A stretch of 56,786 nucleotides of DNA from Patescibacteria group bacterium (GCA_013816135.1 JACDEV010000004.1:1-56786), one strand, 5' to 3'; numbered from the stretch's first letter, positions 46,072-55,673 are shown. The notes: generated from the letters alone by a model not told the origin. Numbers and translations are program-made.

Positions 46072-47772
46072 ATGTCTGCCAAAAAGAAAATTATTATTTT
46101 CAGCGTTCCATTTAGCGGACACTTGAACGTACTCAAAGATTTCATTAAAGAACATGGTAATTCCTTTGATTTTAAGCTAGTTATTACAGGGTGGAGCAAT
46201 ATTTCAGCTAATCTAGACTCCCTAGAGACAGAAACTACGATAATTCAGAATAGTGAGCTTCATGAGACTGATCCCGCATTATGGACATTTCCAAGATTAG
46301 TAAATCAACTTGAGGAGTGTCTTAAGATCGCTCGATCATTTAAACCTGATATAGTTTTGTATGATTTCTTTTCGATAGAGGGGTACTTCGTCGGAAAAAT
46401 CTTAGGCATACCTTATTGGTCTTCTATACCTGCTTTAATGGGGCCTTTCGAAAATAGAGAATATCTAAGCAATAAATTTTTTATTCCCATAAATCAGGAA
46501 TCGATAAAAACAATATCTAAAAAATTCAACGTAGAAATTAATGAAGATGAAATAGAAATGATTTCTGACGGCTTTCACTTTCCTGGTCAAGTTAACATCG
46601 TTTGGTCATACAAAAGCATTACACCTGAAAATTTTAAGAAAAATAGGAAAGATGTACCTTATATTTTTGTCGGAAATTTAAAAGAAAACTATAAATCTCT
46701 CAGAACAATTAAAGTTAAAAATAATCCAAAAATATATTTCTCGCTTGGAACAGTAATAATGAATAATCTCTGGAGCCAACAGGAAGATACGAAGAAAAAA
46801 CTGATTGATTTCATAACTTACCTGGCAGATCTATGGAAAGATCGTCCCTGGAATATAGTATTTATTACTCAAGGTAAAAATATTATTGAAACAACACCTA
46901 AAAACTGGACAATGTTCACCACAGCAGATCAGATTGTAGAATTGAAAGAATCAGATATCTTTGTAACGCATGGTGGCAACAATAGCTTTCACGAAGCTGT
47001 ACTATCCAAAGTTCCGATGGTTGTCATACCCTTCTTTGGTGATCAGCCGCTAATAGGGAAAAAAGTCGAAGAGTTAGGTATTGGTATAAATTTGCTAAAC
47101 CATACTGATATTAGTACACAGAATTCAAAAGAGTTCTTAAACAATGAACTTGCAGAAAAAGTAGATAAGGCTATACAAAATATTTTAGACACTGATAAAT
47201 ATAGAAAAGCCTTTGATAATTTGAATTTAGAGCATACTGAGATAAAAAGTTTTTTTGAAGGAAAAATTAGTTTTTCTGAGGGTGACTTATTGTTCGGCAC
47301 TAACATTGCTAGGAAAAAATATGTTGAAAAAACAGATTGTCAGGAGGAATTTAAAATTCTTGAATTTAAAGCTTTTTCCGAATTAATTTCAAAAGAAAAT
47401 GCTTTACCAAGAATAGTAGATATTTATCATGATGTAGTTCTTAATAATGAGTATTTTGAAAAAGACGTGAACTCTAGTCTAAACCCTTATACAGAAATAC
47501 TTAAAAGATACAAAGAATACTTAGGAGAATCAACAGATTTTTGCACTATGTGTATAAAAGGCTTAGATTTCTTTTCTGAATTATTTAAGATACATTTTAT
47601 TCTTACGGAATATGATTCAGAAACTAATTACATAACCACAAAAGAAATTATGCATATAATTAATAACAGAGAGAAGTTTGAAAAATCTGTAATCTTTTAT
47701 GACAAAGTCTCTACAGCCTGGGTTCCAATTGGTTTTGAGGAAGTTAAAGAAAAATTTCTAATTATTCTTTAA
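46072..47772 (+). CDS. GT1/MGT-type glycosyltransferase with C-terminal extension
   Basis: IIIFSVPFSGHLNVLKDF...VTHGGNNSFHEAVLSKVPMVVIPFFGDQPLIGKKVEELGIGI; about 140 extra residues after the GT domain. Confidence 0.88.
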   Translation: MSAKKKIIIFSVPFSGHLNVLKDFIKEHGNSFDFKLVITGWSNISANLDSLETETTIIQNSELHETDPALWTFPRLVNQLEECLKIARSFKPDIVLYDFFSIEGYFVGKILGIPYWSSIPALMGPFENREYLSNKFFIPINQESIKTISKKFNVEINEDEIEMISDGFHFPGQVNIVWSYKSITPENFKKNRKDVPYIFVGNLKENYKSLRTIKVKNNPKIYFSLGTVIMNNLWSQQEDTKKKLIDFITYLADLWKDRPWNIVFITQGKNIIETTPKNWTMFTTADQIVELKESDIFVTHGGNNSFHEAVLSKVPMVVIPFFGDQPLIGKKVEELGIGINLLNHTDISTQNSKEFLNNELAEKVDKAIQNILDTDKYRKAFDNLNLEHTEIKSFFEGKISFSEGDLLFGTNIARKKYVEKTDCQEEFKILEFKAFSELISKENALPRIVDIYHDVVLNNEYFEKDVNSSLNPYTEILKRYKEYLGESTDFCTMCIKGLDFFSELFKIHFILTEYDSETNYITTKEIMHIINNREKFEKSVIFYDKVSTAWVPIGFEEVKEKFLIIL

Positions 47773-47818
47773 AATGAAAAATAAAATTTATTTAAAGTAA
47801 ATGAATTTTATTTAAATA

Positions 47819-47865
47819 CAAAAAAAGGCTCTGCTGGTTTTACCCAGACAGAGCCTGTATTTTTG
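47819..47865. terminator. Terminator
   Basis: AGGCTCTG-CTGG-TTTTA-CCAG-A-CAGAGCCT with flanking A and T runs. Confidence 0.85.
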
Positions 47866-48008
47866 AATATGCTTCCATAACTAAGTCCAAGATTTGTGAT
47901 CCGGACAAGTTTTCTCGCTTTCGCGAGATCTCCCACAAGGATTGAAGTTATCTCTCCCGGGGTAGTAATGGTCTGCATTTCAAATGTATTTCACAAAGAA
48001 CTTACAAG

Positions 48009-48824
48009 TTAGCTCTGATGGAGAAGACTCGGGTGGACATCCTCCTGAATCCTCTCTTCCGGGTGCGCCTCCGTGATATGACTTCGGAGGTTTTTGTCAC
48101 GACCGAAGAGCCTTTTCTCATGGCAACAAGGACAACGATAGAGAGCGATATACACTCCACTTCCCGGAGATGTTTCTGTTACTCCGGCAAAAGTAAAGTC
48201 GTACGTTTTGCCATTTTCTCTTATTGTCCAGCCTCGGATATACGAAACCTTATTCTTTTCCAACCTCATTTGGACGAAGTAGAAGACAGCACCCGCTGCC
48301 ACTGCTCCAAGAATCATTGAGGAAAGGAGTAGCATCCAACTGGATTCCTCCACAACAATTTTCTCTACTGGAACTTCTTTTGTACGATCAAGCTTTCCTT
48401 GGAGTACTACAGTGGCTTGTTCGAACTCGTCTCTTTTTTTTGCAGCACTCAAGTATTTCTTCGAAAGATCGTCGTTTGACTCTCGAAGTTTATTGACTTC
48501 CTTACGTAAGGATTGCCACCCAGTGTCCATACGCAGGATTGCTGCTGAGCGCATGACAACCGCATGTGGCGGTGTGGCCTTGCATGATCCTGCAAGAAGG
48601 ACTTTCTGTCCTACTTGGAGATGCTTCGCTTGAGCGGGTTTGAGCCCGCTATCCGCGAACACCTTACTCACCCAATTCAAATCGCAGTTTGCATTTTGCA
48701 TGACTCTTGTCACGCTATTGTACTGAGGTGAGAGTTTTCCGATGAGATGTAGCTTAGGGGCAGCACTTGCTGACCCTAACTGAAGACAGAAGACCCCTAG
48801 GGTCCAGACTATTTTCAATTTCAC
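48009..48824 (-). CDS. Signal-peptide protein with LysM-like extracytoplasmic region, coiled coil, TM and cytoplasmic Cys/His zinc-finger-like tail
   Basis: MKLKIVWTLGVFCLQLGSASA; LHLIGKLSPQYNSVTRVMQNANCDLNWVSKVFADSGLKPAQAKHLQVGQKVLLAGSC; TM LLLSSMILGAVAAGAVFYFV; tail CPCCHEKRLFGRDKNLRSHITEAHPEE. Confidence 0.7.
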   Translation of the reverse strand: MKLKIVWTLGVFCLQLGSASAAPKLHLIGKLSPQYNSVTRVMQNANCDLNWVSKVFADSGLKPAQAKHLQVGQKVLLAGSCKATPPHAVVMRSAAILRMDTGWQSLRKEVNKLRESNDDLSKKYLSAAKKRDEFEQATVVLQGKLDRTKEVPVEKIVVEESSWMLLLSSMILGAVAAGAVFYFVQMRLEKNKVSYIRGWTIRENGKTYDFTFAGVTETSPGSGVYIALYRCPCCHEKRLFGRDKNLRSHITEAHPEERIQEDVHPSLLHQS

Positions 48825-48836
48825 TTTCTTCTCCTT

Positions 48837-50282
48837 TTAGCCTATTGAGGCTTTATCTGATGGCCATCTGAACCAGCTTGACCTTGCTTGTTCTGTTACC
48901 GGAGCAGGTTGCTTGGTAAATCTGGATGGCAAATCCGGTCTTTTGCCAGTCCACGTTTCAACTTCCTCACAAATCTTCGTGGCGCTTTCCTCTGTTGCGC
49001 CCTTATCACTCAACATTGATTTGTAACGTATTTCCAGTTCAGCAGGAACGCCACTTTCGTGATTTTTTTCACCTGACCTAAACTTGAGAAGACGAATCGT
49101 GTTCTCTGAACTGACTCCCTGTCGTGCTACCATCGAAAGTCCAGAACTCTTCTTTGGCTCTGCCTCTCTCTGAGGTTTTATTTCCAATGTTGAATCACCC
49201 GCGGATTCTGCGACAATGATCAGAGCCATCCACATCTTTCCATCTGTTACTTCGTGGACGATCCCTATATGGGTTTCCATATCATCAATCATTGAAGGGT
49301 TTTTTGCACAGACCCTCTGTTTGATGAGGCGAACTATCTGAGATGTCTTCTCTTTTTTCCACGGACCATGTGCCCATAGTCCAATAACCTTTCCTTGCTC
49401 GATAAGTCCAGTGTCCTGAAACCGACCAGCAAAGAGTTCTTCTACAATTTCTTCAGCTGTTGTTACTTCCGATTTATTTTTTTCGCCATCAGCAAGACCA
49501 AAGAAAACATGCTTACCACAGGAGAGCATTGCTTCCCAATCTGCCTGATCGAAGTTAATGATGTCTCCCGTCACCTGGAGAATTTCTCTGATGATAAGAA
49601 GCATCGGCACAATGGAATTCTGATTGACGAGATTCCACGCATCTTTGAAAGTGAGATTTGCCCTGTCCTCTGCGGACATAGTAGACATAAACTCTTTCAA
49701 ATATGCGTTTCGTATCGCAATTGTTGGCACCAACTCTTGAATTTCTTTCAGAGCGGTGTTGGCTTTTTTGTTCCTTCCTTCGTCGGGTTCTGGAAGGATT
49801 ACGATGGCCAAAGTTGACTTGCCCATTTCTTTTGCAAGCCTTGCTGCAACAGGAAGTGCTCCTGTTCCAGTGCCTCCACCAACTGCGCCCACCAACAAGA
49901 GTTCGTCAACGTTCTCAAAAAACTTCCTCATCGCTGCTTGACTCTCTTCGGTTTCCGCAGCTTCGCGACCTTTTTCTGGTCTTCCCCCAGCACCGCGACC
50001 TTTGGTGATGGTATTGCCGCCAAGCTGATGAATAGTTAAGGCATTCCCCCAGCGATCTTTGTTGGGATCCTCTTGCTTACCAAAATGGAGTTGAGCCACT
50101 TTGGCATCAGTGTTGGCACCAAACATATAAAAGTCTGGATAAAGCTTTGGATCGCATCCGTCAACGGTCAATCGTAAGTTGTTTTCGCCGCCACCTCCAA
50201 AAAAGGCAACGCCGACTTTGGCTCGATAATCCTGAATGATTGAATCCATTGTTGAATTCTCTGTCGAATCGTCTGTCGTCAT
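48837..50282 (-). CDS. Divergent FtsZ/tubulin-like GTPase
   Basis: VGVAFFGGGGENN, GANTDAKVAQL, RGAGGRPEKGREAAE, tubulin signature VGAVGGGTGTGALPVAARLAKEMG, T7-like INFDQADWEAML (NxDxxD). Confidence 0.88.
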   Translation of the reverse strand: MTTDDSTENSTMDSIIQDYRAKVGVAFFGGGGENNLRLTVDGCDPKLYPDFYMFGANTDAKVAQLHFGKQEDPNKDRWGNALTIHQLGGNTITKGRGAGGRPEKGREAAETEESQAAMRKFFENVDELLLVGAVGGGTGTGALPVAARLAKEMGKSTLAIVILPEPDEGRNKKANTALKEIQELVPTIAIRNAYLKEFMSTMSAEDRANLTFKDAWNLVNQNSIVPMLLIIREILQVTGDIINFDQADWEAMLSCGKHVFFGLADGEKNKSEVTTAEEIVEELFAGRFQDTGLIEQGKVIGLWAHGPWKKEKTSQIVRLIKQRVCAKNPSMIDDMETHIGIVHEVTDGKMWMALIIVAESAGDSTLEIKPQREAEPKKSSGLSMVARQGVSSENTIRLLKFRSGEKNHESGVPAELEIRYKSMLSDKGATEESATKICEEVETWTGKRPDLPSRFTKQPAPVTEQARSSWFRWPSDKASIG

Positions 50283-50719
50283 TTACCCTTTACCTCATGT
50301 TTTGGAATGGTTGGAAAGAAAATCCTAACTGAGCAATTCCGCATACCTGGTCGTGCCAAGTATTCACGTACAAATTGCTTAGCCATTGATTGTACAGTTT
50401 CAAGATCACTAGCCAGGCCAAGTTGGATAGTCAGAAGTACTCTATAGTCTCCTAACATTAACCACCTAGTCCGTGAGCTCTGCGATATATCTTTTTCTAC
50501 CTCCGAGGATAGCTTGGTCCCTTGCCTCCTATATATATGAGGAACAAGGCTTATTAGCTGCTCAATAAATAGTGCTTCAATCTCCTTGCTTACAACTTGG
50601 AGTGCGTCTCGGTAAGTGCGCCTTCTTTTATATGAAGACCACCAACACATTCCTGCACTAAAGAGCACCAGGGAAACAAGAAACGAAAAAATCACCCGAA
50701 ACGTAAAACTTTGTACCAT
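50279..50719 (-). CDS. Single-TM protein, first gene of the tubulin-like operon
   Basis: FTFRVIFSFLVSLVLFSAGMCWW TM then a cytoplasmic region; stop overlaps the tubulin-like start. Confidence 0.7.
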   Translation of the reverse strand: MVQSFTFRVIFSFLVSLVLFSAGMCWWSSYKRRRTYRDALQVVSKEIEALFIEQLISLVPHIYRRQGTKLSSEVEKDISQSSRTRWLMLGDYRVLLTIQLGLASDLETVQSMAKQFVREYLARPGMRNCSVRIFFPTIPKHEVKGK

Positions 50720-50784
50720 TGACCACCTTCAAAATGTCTGCGTTACAATGAGCAGGTTCCATCAAAAACTTAACAAATCTTTCA

Positions 50785-51081
50785 TTAAGTAGCAAGTTTA
50801 ATAGCTAGCTTATACAAACCGTCGTTGCCTATAGTTTTCATAAACCATTTAATAAGTGGGCCAGGTAAACCATTGAGGGCTTCTAAATACAGAGAATTAT
50901 CTTCTACAATAAATTCACCTGCATGATGCTTTTGAGCCTCTTCTAGTTTTGCTTTTATTATTTTGTTAGCATCAATATCCTGGATTTCAGGTATATCAAT
51001 ATCCAATCCTTCTACGTTTCCAAGAATACTTTGAACTTCGGCTAACTTACCCTTGTTTCCTGTTATAAAATATAGTGCCAT
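50785..51081 (-). pseudogene. rdgB: Truncated duplicate of rdgB
   Basis: First ~85 aa nearly identical to the 44873-45406 product, then unrelated short tail (KLAIKLAT*). Lacks the GFGWDPIF and SAEEKN regions. Confidence 0.88.
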
Positions 51082-51139
51082 GTTGTTCCAACTCTATCAT
51101 ATTTTTTTTATTAGAAAAAGAATATTTAAATAAAGAAAA

Positions 51140-51163
51140 AGCGTCACGATGTTTTGTGACGCT
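51140..51163. terminator. Hairpin AGCGTCAC..GTGACGCT
   Basis: Inverted repeat just downstream of the 51194 gene on the minus strand. Confidence 0.7.
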
Positions 51164-51193
51164 CATTACTGTCTCACTTTAGTAGATCACTGC

Positions 51194-51715
51194 TTAGCGG
51201 GGAGCAACCATGAATATCTCCTCGAGATACCACCAACGATTGCCATCCGTACTTGCAAAGGAACCAACTACTCCAGATGATACAACTTTCCATTTGTATA
51301 TTCCTACACCTAGAGTATTGCCGAACTTGTGCTGGTTTTCTTGTCGCACCAACTTTTGTGCATATGCTTTTGTTCTGGCTTCTCGCAGAGTTCCTCGACG
51401 ATCAAAATAGTAGTCAGCATCACTTGATGATGCTGATACAATTCGACAGAACCAAATGATATGAAAGACTTCGTAACTTCCTTGTTTACGCACCTCGAAC
51501 TCAAATTTAGGCTCGAGTATTTTGCTTGGATAGTGGGCTTTCAGCTCATTACCCACAATTACAGCAAAAGTGTTTGCACTGTCATGCGCAGTCTTTCCGT
51601 CGATCGAAGTCACTTCCATTCGACACTGACCGCGTTCACATTTAACTCCCTGGTTCTGAGCTTTCACGACGGTACTGATTAGTAAAATCAGTAGTACCAA
51701 GGTAACCTGCTTCAT
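51194..51715 (-). CDS. Secreted hypothetical protein
   Basis: Start moved to 51715 (MKQVTLVLLILLISTVVKAQNQG signal peptide, ACAAGGAGATAG ribosome-binding site). Confidence 0.7.
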   Translation of the reverse strand: MKQVTLVLLILLISTVVKAQNQGVKCERGQCRMEVTSIDGKTAHDSANTFAVIVGNELKAHYPSKILEPKFEFEVRKQGSYEVFHIIWFCRIVSASSSDADYYFDRRGTLREARTKAYAQKLVRQENQHKFGNTLGVGIYKWKVVSSGVVGSFASTDGNRWWYLEEIFMVAPR

Positions 51716-51789
51716 ACCTATCTCCTTGTAAAGAACTGGACTAAATTGTCCCACCAAAAAAATCAAAAGGATTTAATTGCTTTGGTTGG

Positions 51790-51814
51790 ACAAGGAGACA
51801 CGATGTCTCCTTGT
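51790..51814. repeat. Palindrome ACAAGGAGACA-CGA-TGTCTCCTTGT
   Basis: Perfect 11-bp arms downstream of the 51833 gene. Confidence 0.75.
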
Positions 51815-51832
51815 ATCTTGTTCTGATCGAAA

Positions 51833-52228
51833 CTACTTGTCGAGAATGATGTAGTACGGCATTCCACCAGGTAGTGCCTTCCACATGGAGCGAGGCATCA
51901 GGAGTTTCGCTTTGCCCGATGCGATACCGAGTTGGAAGAGTTGTTCCATCGCCCGATGGAAGCTCGTCCACTGGTTACCATGCTTGTCGTTGCAAGCGTT
52001 GAGGAATGACATTCCTCCACCGCTCGACTCCTTGAAATCATCAGAAAGCTCAGAGAGCATCTCAATGATCTCTTTTTGATGCTTCTTCAGACGGCCGGGA
52101 TGAAACCCGACAGTGTTCGTGATTCCTTCCGCCTTGATGTGTTTTGTGGTGTCTTCCTCTTTACGGAAAAGGCAGTCCATGAAAATGGACTCCACACGCT
52201 CGGTGCTCAGTCGCTGGGCTACACTCAT
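51833..52228 (-). CDS. Hypothetical protein
   Basis: Start moved to 52228 (GAAGGAGATGAAAGA-ATG, MSVAQRLSTERVESIF..). Confidence 0.65.
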   Translation of the reverse strand: MSVAQRLSTERVESIFMDCLFRKEEDTTKHIKAEGITNTVGFHPGRLKKHQKEIIEMLSELSDDFKESSGGGMSFLNACNDKHGNQWTSFHRAMEQLFQLGIASGKAKLLMPRSMWKALPGGMPYYIILDK

Positions 52229-52304
52229 TCTTTCATCTCCTTCACATGGCTTCGATTTCTTTAGACAAATTAACATTAATAATGTATTTTGTCAATGTTT
52301 TAAA

Positions 52305-52901
52305 CTATTCCACGAATTTTATGTAACTTCCATATCCCAGCTTTTCCATATCTGCTTTTGGAATAAACCTCATTGCAGCGGAATTCATACAATATCTTTT
52401 ACCTCCGCGATCTTGCGGTCCGTCATCAAATAAATGACCAAGATGTGAGTCGGCGATACGTGAGCGAATCTCAATACGATCACCAAACAACCCACTAGTC
52501 TTTTTCTCTATAACTACATTTGCAGAAATTGGTTTTACAAAGGAAGGCCAACCTGTCCCGGAATCGTATTTATCTTTTGAAGAATAAAGTGGTTCACCAG
52601 ATACTATATCTACATACAAACCTTCTTCTTTATTATTGTCATATTCATTTCTATATGGACTTTCTGTTCCCTCTTTTTGTGTAACTACGTACTGTAGGGG
52701 TGTAAGTGTCGCGCGAAGTTTTTCCTCCGAAGGTTTTATAAAATCTTCCGGATTGTACCTGCTTGGTGTATTAGTTGCAGTATTAGTAGTTATGGTATTT
52801 TCAATGTGTATATTTGTATTAGAACGATTGAATATAAAAATACTAATAAAAGTAGCGACAACTACAACACCGAAAATAGTTAATTTATTTTGAAATGTCA
52901 T
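52305..52901 (-). CDS. msrB: Peptide methionine (R)-S-oxide reductase, membrane-anchored
   Basis: [45 protein letters not shown]...[30 protein letters not shown]-terminal TM. Confidence 0.95.
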   Translation of the reverse strand: MTFQNKLTIFGVVVVATFISIFIFNRSNTNIHIENTITTNTATNTPSRYNPEDFIKPSEEKLRATLTPLQYVVTQKEGTESPYRNEYDNNKEEGLYVDIVSGEPLYSSKDKYDSGTGWPSFVKPISANVVIEKKTSGLFGDRIEIRSRIADSHLGHLFDDGPQDRGGKRYCMNSAAMRFIPKADMEKLGYGSYIKFVE

Positions 52902-52910
52902 TTGTATTGA

Positions 52911-54626
52911 TTACCCAAACGTAAATGCAAATGCTTTAACACTAGATTTTTGTATTTTAATTTCAAGTCGATGTTCCTGATAATCTGTTCCAGAAACTAT
53001 AGTATAAAGGGCTTCACCTTTAATAAATATAGTACCGATAGATTTTCCATCCACAAAAACCTCAACATTCTCTCCGGAGAGTGAACTGGCTACAAGATAA
53101 ACGTTTTTAGCTTTATATTTAAGTGTTATCGAGCTCTGACTACCACTCTCTGCGTATTCTCCTGTAAATGACCATGTCCCACCAATGTACAACTGATCTG
53201 CTTTCAAATCGGTAGGAATAGTTAGTGTCTGTGTTCCAGCTGTTCCCTGCTTACCGTTTTCGAGTTCAGTGTTACGAGCTGAACCAAAATAAAGTTCATG
53301 ACTTCGTATCTGGCTCGCATCACTTACCATTTTATCCGCAACACCAGAATCAGTAGTTTGTAATTTTGCTTCTATACCTAGTCGGGTATTTCTTTCAAGT
53401 AAAGCTTTTTGTATAGCTTCTTCAGTTTCTTTTTCCCCTCCTTCACCCACATGGTCGTAAACAATAAATCCATCCAAATCTATTAGATATGTACGCGGCC
53501 AATAACTATTACCGTACGCATTCCATGTAGAGAAATCATTGTCTAGAACTACTGGATATTGTATACCGTATTTTTTTACCGCATCCTCAACATTTTTCTG
53601 TACTTTTTCAAAAGCAAATTCAGGAGTATGCAAACCTATTATTACCAAACCTTGGTCTTTATATTTTTCATACAATTCTTTCAAGTGTGGGATTGTTCTT
53701 ACGCAGTTGATACAACTATATGTCCATATATCGAGTAATACGACACGTTTCCCTTTGAATTCTGAGATAGTAATTGGTTTTCCTTCAGTATTTATAAATC
53801 CGTCAGGAGAGCTTATATCCGGCGCAGTTGTAAACTTTATTTTTTTCTCCAAAATACTCAAAAAGTTCTGATTCGGAAGTTCTGTATCTTGTTTTGATTT
53901 GTCAGTTCCTAGAAGTTTCAGTTCAATTTGTGTTACATCAAAGAACCCAGCATCAAGTAGATAAACTTGTATCTTTTTGTCATAGCCACTGATAATAAGA
54001 AGTGCTACTAGAATGAAGAGAACTCCCATTGTTCGCTTGAACCATCCTCTCGGATCTGCGGCAACACCAATTTTCACCATAATCTTTTGTCCGACTAAGG
54101 AAACGACAAGAAGCGCAAGTGAGAGACCTAATGCGTACACAAAAAGATACAAGACACCTAAGGCTGGTGTTGCAGGAAGGACAGTCGCTAAGATAACAAA
54201 ATATGTAGGACTACATGCTGAGAAAATAGGCCCCATTGATGCACCGACGATAACGTCACCCCAAACACTGTCTTTCTTGAAACCTGTAGCAAGGAGTTCA
54301 TTTGATTTACGACTAATAGTTCCCATAAGTGAGATATTTTCCCATAGATCAGGAAAAAGTGAGACAAGTCCAAAGATCAGGATGATTCCTCCTGAAAACC
54401 ATTTCCAAAAATCTTGTGGAATATCTATAAATAGTGTCGTTGCCTTGAGAAGAAGAGTAAAAATAATAACCGAAGCCCCAAGAGAAAGAGTTATAACAAA
54501 TACCCTTCTTTTACTTACTGTTGAATCAGAAAGTGATCTACCAATAATGACAGGCAACAGTGGTAAGATACAGGGCGCAAGAATAGTCAGTATTCCAGCG
54601 ATAAAAGAAATGATGAGTAGAGTCAT
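52911..54626 (-). CDS. CcdA/DsbD-like membrane domain fused to thioredoxin and C-terminal domain (DipZ-like)
   Basis: ILAPCILPLLPVIIGRSL, GASMGPIFSACSPTYFVILA, WTYSCINCVRTIPHL, VVLDNDFSTWNAYGNSYWPRTYLID. Confidence 0.93.
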   Translation of the reverse strand: MTLLIISFIAGILTILAPCILPLLPVIIGRSLSDSTVSKRRVFVITLSLGASVIIFTLLLKATTLFIDIPQDFWKWFSGGIILIFGLVSLFPDLWENISLMGTISRKSNELLATGFKKDSVWGDVIVGASMGPIFSACSPTYFVILATVLPATPALGVLYLFVYALGLSLALLVVSLVGQKIMVKIGVAADPRGWFKRTMGVLFILVALLIISGYDKKIQVYLLDAGFFDVTQIELKLLGTDKSKQDTELPNQNFLSILEKKIKFTTAPDISSPDGFINTEGKPITISEFKGKRVVLLDIWTYSCINCVRTIPHLKELYEKYKDQGLVIIGLHTPEFAFEKVQKNVEDAVKKYGIQYPVVLDNDFSTWNAYGNSYWPRTYLIDLDGFIVYDHVGEGGEKETEEAIQKALLERNTRLGIEAKLQTTDSGVADKMVSDASQIRSHELYFGSARNTELENGKQGTAGTQTLTIPTDLKADQLYIGGTWSFTGEYAESGSQSSITLKYKAKNVYLVASSLSGENVEVFVDGKSIGTIFIKGEALYTIVSGTDYQEHRLEIKIQKSSVKAFAFTFG

Positions 54627-54627
54627 A

Positions 54628-55179
54628 TTATTTTACTTGAGAAACGAGTGAGACTAGAGTTGGGCTTCCACTCCATTTCTTTATTAGATTTCCATTGCTA
54701 TCTACTTGAACAAATGTGTGCTGGTAAGTAACACCGTATTTTTTCTTCAATTCTGTTGAGTTATCGTAATTTACATCAAGAATAGTAAGATTTGATGGGA
54801 TTTGGCTTAGGTGTGCTTTTATATCTGCATCGATTGCTTTACATGTTGGACACCAACTAGCTCTGAAAAATAGAACAACTTTGTGAGTTGCTGAGGCCAT
54901 TGCAATTTTTGAAGCATCATAACTTTCATAAGAACCAGCTTTGGTCATCATCACACCAGCATCTTTTTGCATCATTACATCTTTACTAGTCGTAGCTGAT
55001 TCATTTTCTGTTTGCATCATAGCTGCCTTATCATTTGCCTGGTCCACAGCAGAACCCTCTTTCTGCATCATTGCATTGTTCTCTGCGATTTCATTCTTAG
55101 AACTTCTTGTAGCATATATACCAACCCCAGCAGCAATTATGACAATAGTAACAATTCCGACAATTAATTTTTGATTCAT
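54628..55179 (-). CDS. Membrane-anchored thioredoxin-family protein with Met-rich linker
   Basis: FFRASWCPTCKAIDADI; linker with repeated MMQK motifs. Confidence 0.9.
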   Translation of the reverse strand: MNQKLIVGIVTIVIIAAGVGIYATRSSKNEIAENNAMMQKEGSAVDQANDKAAMMQTENESATTSKDVMMQKDAGVMMTKAGSYESYDASKIAMASATHKVVLFFRASWCPTCKAIDADIKAHLSQIPSNLTILDVNYDNSTELKKKYGVTYQHTFVQVDSNGNLIKKWSGSPTLVSLVSQVK

Positions 55180-55227
55180 AAAATGTATTTTAATAAATAA
55201 TACTAATATTCTAAGTATAAACTAAGT

Positions 55228-55261
55228 AAAACAGATGTAAAGCATACTTTACATCTGTTTT
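55228..55261. promoter_or_regulatory. Palindrome upstream of the thioredoxin/CcdA/msrB operon
   Basis: AAAACAGATGTAAAG-CATA-CTTTACATCTGTTTT (15-bp perfect arms). Confidence 0.6.
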
Positions 55262-55307
55262 GTGGATAAACTAAATTAGAAGAGTGTCCAATGGACAGAA
55301 CCTATTT

Positions 55308-55673
55308 TTAAAGACGATTGTCGCTGTAGATTCTTGTTATGAGTTTGGATAACACCATAGCTACGAGCACAACCACAAGCCAGACATCAACATTATCTTG
55401 AAATGATTGCACTACTATACCAATAGTGAGGAGAGTTGATCCTGTTAGAAAAGCTACTCTACCAGAAAGCATTCGGTGAACAGAATCTCTTTCATCTTGG
55501 ATTTTTTCTCGAAGAAAAAAGACTGCAAAGAGTGCGAGAATCACAAGTGTAAAAGCGATCATTATCATATGCAACATATTCGGCATCCAAAAATGAAATG
55601 GATTTAGAAGGAGTACAGTCAAAATGACCAATACTAAAGAAATGATAACTTCAATTTTTAAATTATTTTTCAT
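55308..55673 (-). CDS. Four-TM small membrane protein
   Basis: Hydrophobic segments; MKNNLKIE start preferred; overlaps the XRE gene stop. Confidence 0.7.
   Translation of the reverse strand: MKNNLKIEVIISLVLVILTVLLLNPFHFWMPNMLHMIMIAFTLVILALFAVFFLREKIQDERDSVHRMLSGRVAFLTGSTLLTIGIVVQSFQDNVDVWLVVVLVAMVLSKLITRIYSDNRL

Noticed and set aside
47808-47978. 56-aa minus ORF (MQTITTPGEITSILVGDLAKARK...)
   Set aside because: Runs through the 47819-47865 terminator and has no clear ribosome-binding site; kept only as a weak possibility.
49395-50008. Plus ORFs of 140, 101 and 61 aa
   Set aside because: Antisense to the FtsZ-like gene, whose motifs are clear.
54013-54651. 212-aa plus ORF
   Set aside because: Antisense to the CcdA-thioredoxin gene; no recognisable protein features.
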